Under the pieces are notes generated by a model. The model saw nothing but the letters and a program-made list of their open reading frames with translations. It was not told the origin of the DNA and ran no database searches. From Pleodorina starrii (lineage: Eukaryota > Chlorophyta > Chlorophyceae > Chlamydomonadales > Volvocaceae): a DNA stretch of 64,000 nucleotides. The DNA is taken from positions 2,458,001 to 2,522,000 of the forward strand of contig BRXU01000013.1 of NCBI GenBank assembly GCA_030267565.1, given 5' to 3'. The translations under genes and the position numbers were made by a program. The stretch's first letter is position 1. Each line of letters opens with the position of its first letter. Positions 30,368 through 42,000 of the stretch are shown here, piece after piece.

Positions 30368-33094
30368 GCGGCTTTGAGTGGCAAGCTCGCTGTCTGCTGC
30401 TGCGGCGTCCTGGCATGCCCTGCGAGCGGATTGGGGGCGCTAAATGCGCCAAGCGCCGCCTGCCCCCAGGCCGCCCTCGTCGTTCGCCGTCGTTCGCAAG
30501 CGACTGCTGCTACGCGCGCCTTGCCGCAGCATATGCGGTTGCCCCGCTTGCCCTGAGCGGAGTAAGCACTGTGCGGGAGGTGGCAAATCGGGGCGGAAAG
30601 GCAGGGGAGCGGCAAACAAAGATGGATGCCCACAGGACAAGCTCCACGCTCAGGGTTTGAATGAGGTGTAACGTATCAAAGGTGCTTAAATAAAAGGATT
30701 CCTTCAACAGTACTCCGCCGACAGGGAAGCCTTCCCCAGAGATTAGTGTGGACGATTACCACAACCTGCAACGCACCGGCGTGTGTCCGGATCCTTACCG
30801 TAAGCAAATCAAGTGAAAACAAATTTGAAGAGCGGCGAAACGCACTCCTAGGCGAAAGTGTCCACTTAAGTAAGTGAAACTTCAATCTTTTACTCATGAC
30901 GCCCTGCAAGCCTTAAAGTTTCCCATCTTAAGAATGCCAACAATAAACTGCAAGCAGTGGGCCTGGTACTTGTGCTGGTGTTTTGGAGTATTGCCGGTTA
31001 AATTAGACGAGAACACGGGTTATACGATAAAAATTCGGCAGAACGGTTTACTTAAGCATGCTTTAGCACACTTCGAAGATACACCTGTCAAGTTATTGCA
31101 CATGGCGCACTTCACGTACGGCGCATGAAGAAGTTCCTTACCATGAAGGGCGTGGCGCTGAACGGCGCCCTGAACGAAAGGATAGGCCTTGCTATTCCTT
31201 TAACAGCGCTGTGTACGCTAAAGCACACCCCCGCAGCGCCCCGGGCCCTTTCATCTGGGTTACGGAAACGTCAGCTCGTCAACAGTGAAGTGTTGCAGCA
31301 GCTATTACTGGCTTGACGTCCGTCTGCGGCCTTGGCCAACATTTTACTAACGACAGCACACATTCTCTCCCACGAGCAGCCCACGAGCGGCCCTTGGGGG
31401 AGCACAACCCCTGTGCCCTTACCTATCTTGACTTGGCCGACAAGACCACCTCGACCACGACCACCCTCTCCCTTACCGGCCCCAGCGCCCCTTCCCCCGA
31501 CAAGAACAACGTTCAACTTTTCCACATATACACAGCAGAAAGAAACAGCATACCCGGTTTGAAAGTGTGCCCCTGCCCAACAGCAGTACACCGCAGCCAT
31601 GCAGGATCCAACATGGCCGAGTACCGGCACCGGCACACTCACATTGACCGAATGGGGCCCGCGGCTGCTTCCTTCCAACACGCACCCCGGCAGACCGCAT
31701 CCGGCCCCCACAACGGACGACACACGGTCTGTCAAACCTGGTTGCATTGCGCCCACGCCCTTCCCTCTCTTCCCTCCCTCTGCCTCCTGCCTGCCTCCCC
31801 CCCTACCTGCCCCTCCCCCCCACGCCTGCCTGCCTGTCCCCCTTCCTGGAACCGCAAACTTATTAATATGAAAACTTATAATGTTGCGTCCGCCACGTGC
31901 CCCAGGCCTGGCCAGCAACGCGCGAAAGAGCGGGCCGAGGCACTACTCATCGCGCCGAGACCCTCATAACCCCCCTTTGGCGCGTTGTGCCAAAGGGTCA
32001 GACCGACAGACACCTCACCGCGTCCGCGCCCGCTGGCGCGACCCTGGAAGGAACACCCAGCCCAGACCCCACACCCACACCCCCACGCTGGGACGTGGGG
32101 AAATATCGGTGCCGTATCCGCCCGCCACCCGAGTCACTCCGCGCGGGAGGCTCCGCGGCCCTCCCCCCCTGGAGGTCCCTCGTGTCACTTCGTTCCACGC
32201 GGTACACGGTGGCACATCCACAGCCCGGTGCCACATCCTCGTGGCACATTCCTCGTCCTCGTGACATTCTCGTGTCGCTTCGTTCGAGGGGCCTCCAGTT
32301 CTCTCTCCCCCTTCAGTTCGTGTGCGGAGCGCCCTCCGGTTCGCTGAATGCCGCCCAATGGGGCCTTACCCGCTCGTACCGCCTCCCCCCAGGTACTGCA
32401 GGTACTGCCGCAGTGATCATACCGGTAGAAACGCATTTCTGCCATGGGTCAAGGAACGGCTCCTTCATGATCACGGTACTTCACTCCTGGCGGATCCTGG
32501 CGACTCCATTCCACCCCACCCAACACAACATCGGCCAGGGCTCACAAAGACCGCCCACTCGAGGAGCCGGGGGCAACGACTCAAAACCTCAAAACCCACA
32601 TCGAGGCGCCTCGCGCGGCCCTCCGCACCCACTCGACTGTTCCATAGGTAGGTTACGGTAGGTACCCGCCTTTTGACGGGACCTCGGAGGAAGGGACTGA
32701 GAAGACGGATGACTGGATGGACATCCAGATAGGACGAGACAGGAGCGGAGGGGGTTATCCACGTATAGGCCGGAGCCCGGCCAGCGGGGGCGGGGCCAGC
32801 GAGGTCGGGCAGTCGGCCCCATGCTCGGAGGAGGAGGGGGGGAGCAAACGCATGGCCGCCCTGGACCGCCTGAAGTTCGCGAGCGAGGGCGGCAGGGGGG
32901 GGGGAAGGCACACGAGCACTGCGCCACTGCGCCGCCCCCGCCCCACACCACCACCACCACCTCAGCTGCCGGCTCAGCCCCAGGCAAGCAGCATCAAACA
33001 CACGCTCCTGCACGCGGACACCCACACACTTCAACCGCGCAACAGCAGCAGCTTCTGCGACTGCGGCAGCGGCGGCGGCGGCGGCGGCAACCGC
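30368..33094. other. Intergenic, no gene recognised
   Basis: Bases 30650-31300 are AT-richer and carry no motif; the rest is C-rich with meaningless open frames. It should hold the promoter (or 5' exons) of the ORF at 26666-30367 and the channel's 3' UTR. A 30-bp copy of the intronic repeat family lies at 32751-32780, outside any modelled intron. The tandem direct repeat gtgtcacttcgttc/gtgtcgcttcgttc occurs near 32180 and 32272. Confidence 0.5.
32751..32780 (+). repeat. Intronic-repeat family, truncated copy A
   Basis: ggggttatccacgtataggc followed by cggagcccg, identical to the head of the family found in channel introns. It lies downstream of the channel stop, so it is either in a 3' UTR intron or a free-standing copy. 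Confidence 0.8.
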
Positions 33095-36000
33095 TCATTC
33101 GTACACGGACACGACTGACATGGCTCCCAACCGACGGTCAATCGACCGTCGCTCCGTTGCCCAGACCTTATCAGCACGCATGCCGATGCTGACCCTGCGA
33201 AGCGTCCCGCGGTTCACGTTAATCCAGGCGCGCATACCGGGCGGCGCGGCCCCGGCCCTGCCGGTGGCGGCGGCGGCGGCGGCGGCTCCGCCGCCGCCGC
33301 CATGCAGCGTGTGCGCAAGGCCGGCGGCGCCAGCTCCGCCACCGCCGCCATCAGCGGCGCCGGCCATCAGCGGCGGGCCCGCCGCCGCCGCTGCCGCCGC
33401 GGCGGTGTCCATCCCTTGACCGCAGCTGGGGCAGATGCAGCGCTGGCAGCCGGGGCACTGAACTGCGGCGGCGGCCGCTGCGGCGGCGGAGAGGCTTAGC
33501 GGGACGGGCGACGTCATCGGCGGCAGCGTGGACGGGCGGGCTGCGGGACGGCCAAGAGCAGCAGCGGCGGCGGCGGGAAGAGGAAAAAGGGGCCGGGAGA
33601 AAGATGAATTAGATGATGCAGCCGCGGCTCAGTGATACAGCAGCGGCTTTAGCAAACGGGTCCAGCCGCATTGGGCAGGGGTGAGCGGGTTATCCACGGT
33701 TAGGCCGGAGCCCGTAAAACGGTCACGTGTCGGAAGAATCCTTCGCGTCTGCAAAAGAACAGCGAGGTACGGTAAACTTGCAAGCAGCAGCAGGGGGGAG
33801 TGTTGCATACGGGTACAAACCGAGGGCGGGAGGGCAGGCAGCGGTCGGGAAGCCGGACCGCTGTTCTCAACACACCCAGCTGCAGTGCACGAAAGGCCCG
33901 CTGGCTGACCCGTTGTTGGCTCTACTCTTCATACGCTTCAGGGGTAGAGTCAGGAGCCCGCAGTGCCGGTGACAACCACACCAAGGCCAGGGGGGAAGGC
34001 AGGGCTTAGGGTTCTGGGAAGCCACCCCCTATCCCAACACGCCCACGACACCCCTGGCGCCTCAGGTAATATCCCAGGTAACTGCGTTGCGTTCCCTCGC
34101 CCCGGGCCGTTCTTATTACCCCTGGCGCCCTTCGGACCTTCAAGACTGCACAGGCAGCGGGCCGCGCACCCCCCACGCTACACACACACACACACACACA
34201 CACACACCAAGCCCCACACAGCGCAACCTCACCGCTGTTCGCCGCGCCGCCGCCGCCGCTGTTCGCCGCCGCCGCCGCGCTGCCGCCGCCGCTGGTGAAG
34301 GAATGATGCAGGCCCTGCGGCGCCGCCCCGCCGGAGGAGTTGTTGCCGTACAGCTGCTGCAGCTGGTGTTGCAGGTGCCGCGGGTGCGGGTGCGGGTGTT
34401 GCGGATGGGACTGCTGCTGCCCCGGGTGTAGCCCCAGGTGCGGGTGGTGTTGCCCCGCGTCGGTTTGGCCCGGGGAGGTCGCGGCCAGGAGCGCGGCAGA
34501 CAGCGCAGCGGCCGCCGCCGGCGTGCCAAAGGCCGTCTTCCCAGCTGCCGCCGCCGCCGCCGAGGGGGTCAAGCCGAAGGGCTGGGGCGACAGCGGCGGA
34601 GGGTGTTCGCCGCCGCCGCCGGCGCCGCCGCCGTCGGGGGGCCCATGGGTCGGCGTCGCGAGGGTGCGGCCGTCGCGGCGCGGCGCCGAGGTGGGGCCTT
34701 GCGGCGGGGCGCGCACCACAGCGGGTGCGCCGCGGCGGGTGGCGCAGAACTCCAGCAGTTGCTCCAGGAGGGGCTGGAGGGTGCCCTCGTAGGCATCGGC
34801 CTGCAACGCGTGAAGCGGGGCGGGGTAAAAAACGATACCGCAGTGGAGACGGAGCGGGGCGGGGAGGGGAGGGACATCAGCAGTCCGGCGCCGTTGCGTG
34901 GCGCCAGTGGGGGCCCGGTGGGTCGCAGCCCCACCCGCTCCCCCAGCCCGCATCCGACCGACCCACGGGTCGGTGAGTCGGTCTGCCAGACCCCGCCCCA
35001 CACACTGCAGCCGTACCCTTTCCAGCTCGCGGACCAGCTCCTCCGCCTCCTCCTCGGGCGTGAACTCCTGGGGGGGTACGGCGAGGTAAGGGAGGGGCCA
35101 GGAGGAGACAGTCCGTCCAAACGAGAAAGGAAGGGGGAGGTCGAGAGCGGCATTCCCTTCAAGGACAAGGTTGGTCGCCTTCTTGCCGGCCCAGCCCGCG
35201 AGGCTGACTTTCCGCAGGGAGAACGCACACACATGCACACACACAAGAGGAGACGCCAGAGCGCCACAGCGCCGTTGTCACAGCGCCGCGCCCCTGTCAC
35301 CCGCCGCCGTCGCCGCCGCCGCCTCACCAGCAGTTGCCGTACAATGACGGCGGCGACCTCGCACCAGTGCCCCTCTTGCTTGTTGTGCCTGGGCAGGGAG
35401 GTGGGAGGCAGACGGAGGTGGACGGAGGTGGACGGGCGGTCGAGCGGGGGACAGCCCGGGCCAGGAGCACGGAGCAGGAGAGGGACACACAACACGGGTG
35501 ACGGGACCAAGCGCCGACTGGGGGCGGGGAGGTGCCGTGCGCAGCTGGGCGCGCCCGGCCGACCCGTGGGTCATCCGCGCTCACCGCCCGAGCGCCACTG
35601 GACTGGCGGGACGGCCGGTCGAAAACGAACGAGTCTCCCCCGCTCCTTCGGGGTTGCAGAAGCTGCCCAGGCACACAAATCCCTAAAACAACCCTGAAAC
35701 CCACACACCGAACCCCAGCCCCCTCGCAACCCTGACGCTACTGGTTTGCTGGGCGGCTCCCCCGGCTTCCCCTGCCCCCTCGCCCCAGCCCCCTCGCCCC
35801 CTGACCCCCTCATTGGCAGGGTCCGGGGTCGTGGCCCTGCCTCCCCTATGCCGTACCAAAACCCGGCACCCGCAACACCCACCCGCCGCTCCCCAGGATG
35901 CTGCTCCCGCCCGCCTCGTCGGCTTGTTGCTGCTGCCGCTGCTGCTGCCGGTGCTGCTGCTCGTTCTGCTGCTGCTGGTGTTGTTTTTGTTGTTGTTGAA

Positions 36001-39000
36001 GCAGCAGTGATTCTTGTTGAGGTTCTTGTTGTTGTTGTTGTTGTTGAAAGTGTTGTTGTTGTATTTGTCGTTCTTGTTGCGCCGCGGATAGCATGGCGAG
36101 TGTCTTGTGCTTCACGTAGTCCGCTGCCGTGTGGCCGATGACGGGGTACATGCGCATGAGCGGGTAGAGCTCCCCCAGCGGGATGCCCCACAGCCGGCAG
36201 GGCTTCACGGTGCGGAGGGTCCAGGGGCGCACCCTGCGGGAGGGGGTTATCCACGTACAGGCCGGAGCCCGTAAACGGTATCAAATCAGAAAAGTCCTTC
36301 CTGTCTGAAAAAAAACGAGGTAAACTTGCAAGCAGCAGGGGGGGAAGGGGAGCGGGGGTGGGCGGGGGAGGGGGAGAGGGATGGGGAGGTTTAGGGTTCC
36401 ATACGTGGACAAGCCCCAACCCGCTCCCTGGCCCCGGGCCGGGGCCCAGACGTGGACCACCCCCGCCCGGGTCCGTAAGCAGTTCTTCCTTCGGTGCGCT
36501 TAACAAGGATCAAGTCGACCTTCAGACCACAATGTCCGCAGGGTTTCTTGTTTGGTTCTTGCAAATTCACTCTCTTCAAAACCACCCCCCGGCCGGCGCC
36601 CGCCCCCCCGGCCCGGCCCCGGCCCCCCCGGCCCCTTCCTCACCTTGCCGCCTCCACAGCCTCCCCGAGCAACACGCTCTCTCCCAGGAGGTGAGGCTTG
36701 TCGCTGGCATCCAACGATTTCGGCTGCTCCCTGCACCACGATGACACGCGATACGACACAGCACCACACGGTACGACACAACACCACACGGTACGACACA
36801 ATACGATGAGACCAACATACAACAGCACGGCGGAGGGAGTGCGGCGGCGCGGCGCGACGCGCGGTCAGAGGCAGCGGCACAGAGAGGGCGCGTGGGTAAG
36901 GAGAGGGCACGAGGGTGCCGAGGGCCAGGGTTAGGAGCGATGGGTGAGGAGGGAGAGGAAGGTGAGGAGGGAGAGGAAGGTGAGGAGGGTGGGGCTCAAT
37001 GGGGGACAGGGTGGGCACCGGAGGCGGGCGGGCAGGAGGGACAGGGAGGGAGAGGTAGGGACAGGTCGAGGAGAGAATGGAAGAAGAGAGACAGGGGACG
37101 GGGTATGCGTCCCACGGCGTCCGCGGCGGAGGCGCAGTCAGAGCCCTCCCTGGAGGGAAAGGAACACGAAAGACCGCCGCTGCCGCCGCCGCTGCCGCCG
37201 CCGCACCGCGCGCTGGGGGGCGGACCGCCGCAAACGCCGGCTTGGCGCCACGTCGTTTCCGGCGGCGGCGGTGGCGGTGGCGGGCTCAGCCGCGCAGCTG
37301 CTGGGGCGGCAGATGGCCATTTGACATACGGGGTATGGCTGGCGCACCTCCGAACCGAGCCGGGGCAACGCCCCGCCCCGCCCCGCCCCGCCCTGCCCCC
37401 CCCCCGACCGCCCTCACAGACCCACGCACTTGTATCTGACGGCCTCCACCCTGCCCTCCTGCAGTATCCACAGGCAGTTGGTCACATCGCCCTGCTGGCA
37501 CAGGTCCTCGCCTGCGGGGCAAGAGAGCGCGTGTGGGTTGGGGGTGGGGTTGGGGGTGGGGTGGAGTGGGGTGGGGTGGGGTGGGGGGTCGGGGGTTGGG
37601 GGGTGGTTGGGGGGCGGGGGGCGGGAGATTATCTACCCGGGGTGGGGTGGGGGGCGGGTGGGGAGGTGAGGAGGTTGTGTGAGTTTGAGTGAGTGTAATG
37701 CGGACTTGGGGAGGAGGTGTACTGGTTGTAGCAACCAAGGAGGCAGGCAAAGGTAAAAAGCGGAGGCTGCCCGTCAAGGGAGGGAACCCCTCCCCCAACC
37801 CCCCATCCGGCCCTCACCTGCGGGCAGCCGCAGCGGCCGCATGTTCTCCGCCAACAGCTCCTGTGTGGTTCGGGGGGGGGAGTTGTGGGGAGGGGGTTAT
37901 CCACGTAACGGTATCGAATCAGATAAAATCCTTCCTGTCTGCAAAAGAAAAAACGAGGTACGGTAAATTTGCAAGCAGCAAGGGTGTTAAGATACAAACC
38001 CTCTCCACCGCCCTCCACCACCCACACATCCTCCACCCACCCCAGCCCCACCCACCCCACCCAACCCCACTCCCCGCACCCCCCAGCCCCAGCCCCAGCA
38101 CCTGCCTGCACATCGAAGGGCAGCGCATCCAACACATGCACATTCGACAGCAGCGACCCGCATATGGAGCGAGCCACCTTGGCACGCAGGCGGGAGGGCA
38201 GCACGGACATCATGAGCGTGTCGACGGCGCCCTCATCGTCCTTGCGACCGTACTTGTCCGCGAAAAAGAGCTGAGGAGGCGCGGGAGGGGGTGGGATGGG
38301 GGTGGGGTGGGGTGGGGTGGGGTGGAGTGGGGGTGGGGTGGGGTGGGGTGGGGTGGGGTGGGGTGGGGTGGGGTGGGGGTGGGGTGGGGTGGGGTGGGGG
38401 GGGGTTGGGGGGGGGGTGGGGTGGGGTGGGGTGGTGTGGGGGTGGGGTGGGGTGGCGTGGGGTGGGGTGGGATGGGATGGGGTGGGGTGGGGTGGGGTGG
38501 GGTGGGGTGGGGTGGGGTGGGGTGGGGTGGGGTGGGGTGGGGTGGGGTGGGGTGGGGTGGGGTGGGGTGGGGTGGGGTGGGGTGGGGTGGGGTGGGGTGG
38601 GGTGGGGTGGGGTGGGGTGGGGTGGGGTGGGGTGGGGTGGGGTGGGGTGGGGTGGGGTGGGGTGGGGTGGGGTGGGGTGGGGTGGGGTGGGGTGGGGTGG
38701 GGTGGGGTGGGGTGGGGTGGGGTGGGGTGGGGTGGGGTGGGGTGGGGTGGGGTGGGGTGGGGGTGGGGTGGGGTTTGGGAGGGTCCGGGGGCGAGGGGCA
38801 AAGGGGATGGGGGGATGGGAAGGGAGCGCTCACCCTGGTCTTCCTCCCCCGCGGTGGGGCCCCCGCGGCGGGGCTTGCCCGCTTGCCGCGGTCTCTCTCA
38901 TCGTCCTCCCTTCGGGTGTGTAAGTGAGAGTTGGGATCCTTCTCCCTCACCTCCCTTCCCAACCCCTCCCTCCCCAACCCCTCCCTCCTCAACCCCTCCC

Positions 39001-42000
39001 CAACCCCTCCCTCCCCAACCCCTCCCTCCCGCCCGCCGCGTCCTCTCCTCCCTCCCCCCACCTGCACCTCCTTCTTGATATCGTCCTTGAGATCCCGGTG
39101 CTGAGCCCACTCCATCACACGAGCGATCTTCAGGCGGGCGCTGTACGCCTGTACGGCAATGTACGGCAGCACGATCGCCCGCCAGTGCAGGACAGGGAGG
39201 AGGACAGGGGAGCCCGGAGACAGTTGGCGCGCGGCGGCGGCGGGTACCGGTAACAGCAACAGCCCTCTTTCGCCCTCCGCCACCCCCCCACCCCCCATCC
39301 CACTCCACACCCGATCCCCACAGCTCTTGCGTCGCCCCCCTTCCCCCCCCTCCCCCTTCGCCCCAGCATCACGCCCCCACATCCCTTAAACACGCGCTGG
39401 CCTGGCATCCCCCCCACCCCCACCCCCCCACACAAACAACCCTAACATCCCTAATACCCTCCCCCCCCCACACACACATACACACATACTGCCCCTCCCC
39501 TCCCCCCCCCCACCTGGTGCGCCTCTCTCGTTGCCCTGGACAGCGCCTGTCCGATGGACGCCACCAGCACCCCAAACATGATCATGCCACCCACCATCGC
39601 CACATTTGCAACCACTTGCTCGGCAGTGCTGCGGGGCTGGAAGTCCCAAATGCGGGTGGTGGTGGCGTGTGGGGGCGACTGGGGGGGGGGGGCGGGGCGG
39701 GGAGGGGGTTATCCACGTATAGGCCGGAGCCCGTGAACGGTATCGAATCAGAAAAATCCGGTGGCGAGGTGGGGGGGGACGGGCCGGGGCGGGGCGGGGC
39801 GGGGCGGGGCGGGGCGGGGCGGGGCGGGGCGGGGGAGAGTATGACAGTTCAAAGGTGCGGGCTGACAAACTCACAAACGAAGTGGAGTGGGGAAGGTGAG
39901 CGGATGGGGGGGAGGGGGAGGGGGGGTCGCCTGGATAGGCCTGGGGCCCGTGAACAGGTTTTATCCGGGGGCGGGGGCGGGGGGGCGGCTCTCTGCCGCC
40001 TCTCACACCCCGACTGCTGGCGTGCTTTGCCGTACTTTGCCGTACTGTCGTACCGTTACGATCATCCAGTACACTGCACAGTACCACTGGTACAGGGGTG
40101 AGGCGTTGGGCAGGTTGGCCCAGTCCACGGCAGTCATCCAGCTGTTTTCGTAGCCCTGGGGGGGGGGACCCGGGGAGGGGGGAGGGAGTAAAGATAGGCA
40201 ACGCACGGGCATGTGCGTGTTGTGTGTGTGTGTGTGTTGATGGTGGTGGTGGTGGCTTTGGAAAGGCCGCACCGAATTAGGCCGAAGGGCGCGCAACGAC
40301 AGCCCCCCACACACACCCCCACCCACCGGTTGCCCTCCCTCCCACCCATCCACCCACCCACCCATCCACACACACACGCACCCCCCCCCCTTCATTCTTA
40401 TATAAAGGAGCATATCACTCCCCGCCCCCACCACCCCCCACCCCCCATCCCACCTCGAAGTAGGCGCACAGCACCATGATGCATGCAAATAGGTTTATTG
40501 CCACCGCCAGTTGGTAGGCCAGGAAGATCGAGTACAGCAGCGTCACACTCAGCCAGCGGGACTTCCAGCTGTCCTGGAAGCGACCCGATAACGAGTCCAT
40601 GTACACGACCTGGGGAGGGAGCGGGAGAGGGGGGCGGTGGGGTGGGGGACCAGGGGGTGATTCATTGGGTGGGGAGGAAGAGAAGGGAGGGTCAGGGAGT
40701 GATATGCTCCTTCATAGCGCGGGGGTGGGGTGGGTATGGGAAGGGTGTTGAAAAGTGAATTTGCAAGAATGAATGAAACAAAAGAAACCTGCGGGGGGGG
40801 TTGTAGTTCTGCGGGGGGCCCGGAAAGGGAGGAAGGGCGGAGGTGGGAGGTGGGGAGGTCAGTGTGAGGTTAGTGTGAGGTTGAGTGTGAGTGAGTGTAA
40901 TGCAGACGGGGGGTGGGGGGCTGTACTGGTTGTAGCAACCAGGGAGGCAGGCAAAGGCACAAAGGAGAGGCCGCCCGCGGAGAAGGCCATGCGCAACACC
41001 CGAGGAGGGACAGCACCCAGTCAGGACAGCTCCTGAGTCCAGACACGCGCCGGCACACACCGCGGGGAACGCCGTACTGCCGTACTGCCGTACCTTGGTG
41101 ATGCTGACCAGGCGCACCATGCGCAGCAGGCGCAGCAGCGACAGGCAGTTGACCCAGCCCCGGTTGAGCCGGAAGTGCGACTGGCCCGCCAGTACGACAA
41201 TGAGGTACAGCAGGGGTACGATGGCCACGAAATCCTCCCAAAATTTGCCGTGCCGGAGGTACAGCCGGGCTACCAGGCAGCCGTCCTGCACAATCCGCTT
41301 GCGAATGCCAATGGTGGCAACCACTCCGATCTGCGCAAGAATCGAACCCGGGTCGGCAAATTCGAGCGTGCATGTCAGCATGTGCACGTAAAACACAACC
41401 ATTACAAGACAGAACCGAGGACCGTGTACGACAAACAGTGGTACCGCAGGTCGTCATCTTACATACCGTAATACGCAAATGCATATCGGGGGAAAGGAAA
41501 CGTGGGGGCAGACTTGCGACGCATGGGAGGCAGGGGTCGTGTGCGGCCCCTGCGTGCGGCCCCTGCGGCCCCTGTGGCCGAGAGCCGATAGGCTGCTGGG
41601 AAGTGGAGTTTTGGCACGTGTAGACCGGCAGCCCGAAACTCACCTGGAACCCCAACAGCAGGTTCATCAAGTAAAGCGCGCCGCCCACCAGATCGCTTGT
41701 CGTACACGCCGACGACAACTTGCCGTACTCTGACGTACAGAACGCCACCTGAATGGGTGTCGCGGAGGGGGGGGCGGGCCAAAGGCGGAGGGGGCGACGC
41801 TCGCGCGTGCGGTCATGCCTCATGCGCGGCACAGGCCTGCGGCTGCTGCGGCGGCTGCGAGACACGGGCTGAGACAACACTGTGGCTGTGGCAAATCCCC
41901 CTCGTCGCGACAGCAACGGGCCAGGCGCGACCTCTCCCTCTCCCTCTCCCTCTCCCTCTCCCTCTCCCTCTCCCTCTCCCTCTCCCTCTCCCCTCTTCAG

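Noticed and set aside
38294..38775. Interstitial telomere
   Set aside because: The unit is GGGGT, not TTTTAGGG, and it lies in the middle of a channel intron.
38210..39382. Frames with hundreds of PTPPH or GWGGV repeats
   Set aside because: The (GGGGT)n/(CCCCA)n intron array reads open in all frames; only the flanking minus-strand channel exons are supported.
40003..40155. Read-through of the pore exon giving T-V-R-Q-Y-G-K as a degenerate filter
   Set aside because: The apparent QYG comes from the GTACG-rich intron start seen at many donors in this window; the frame soon meets a stop.
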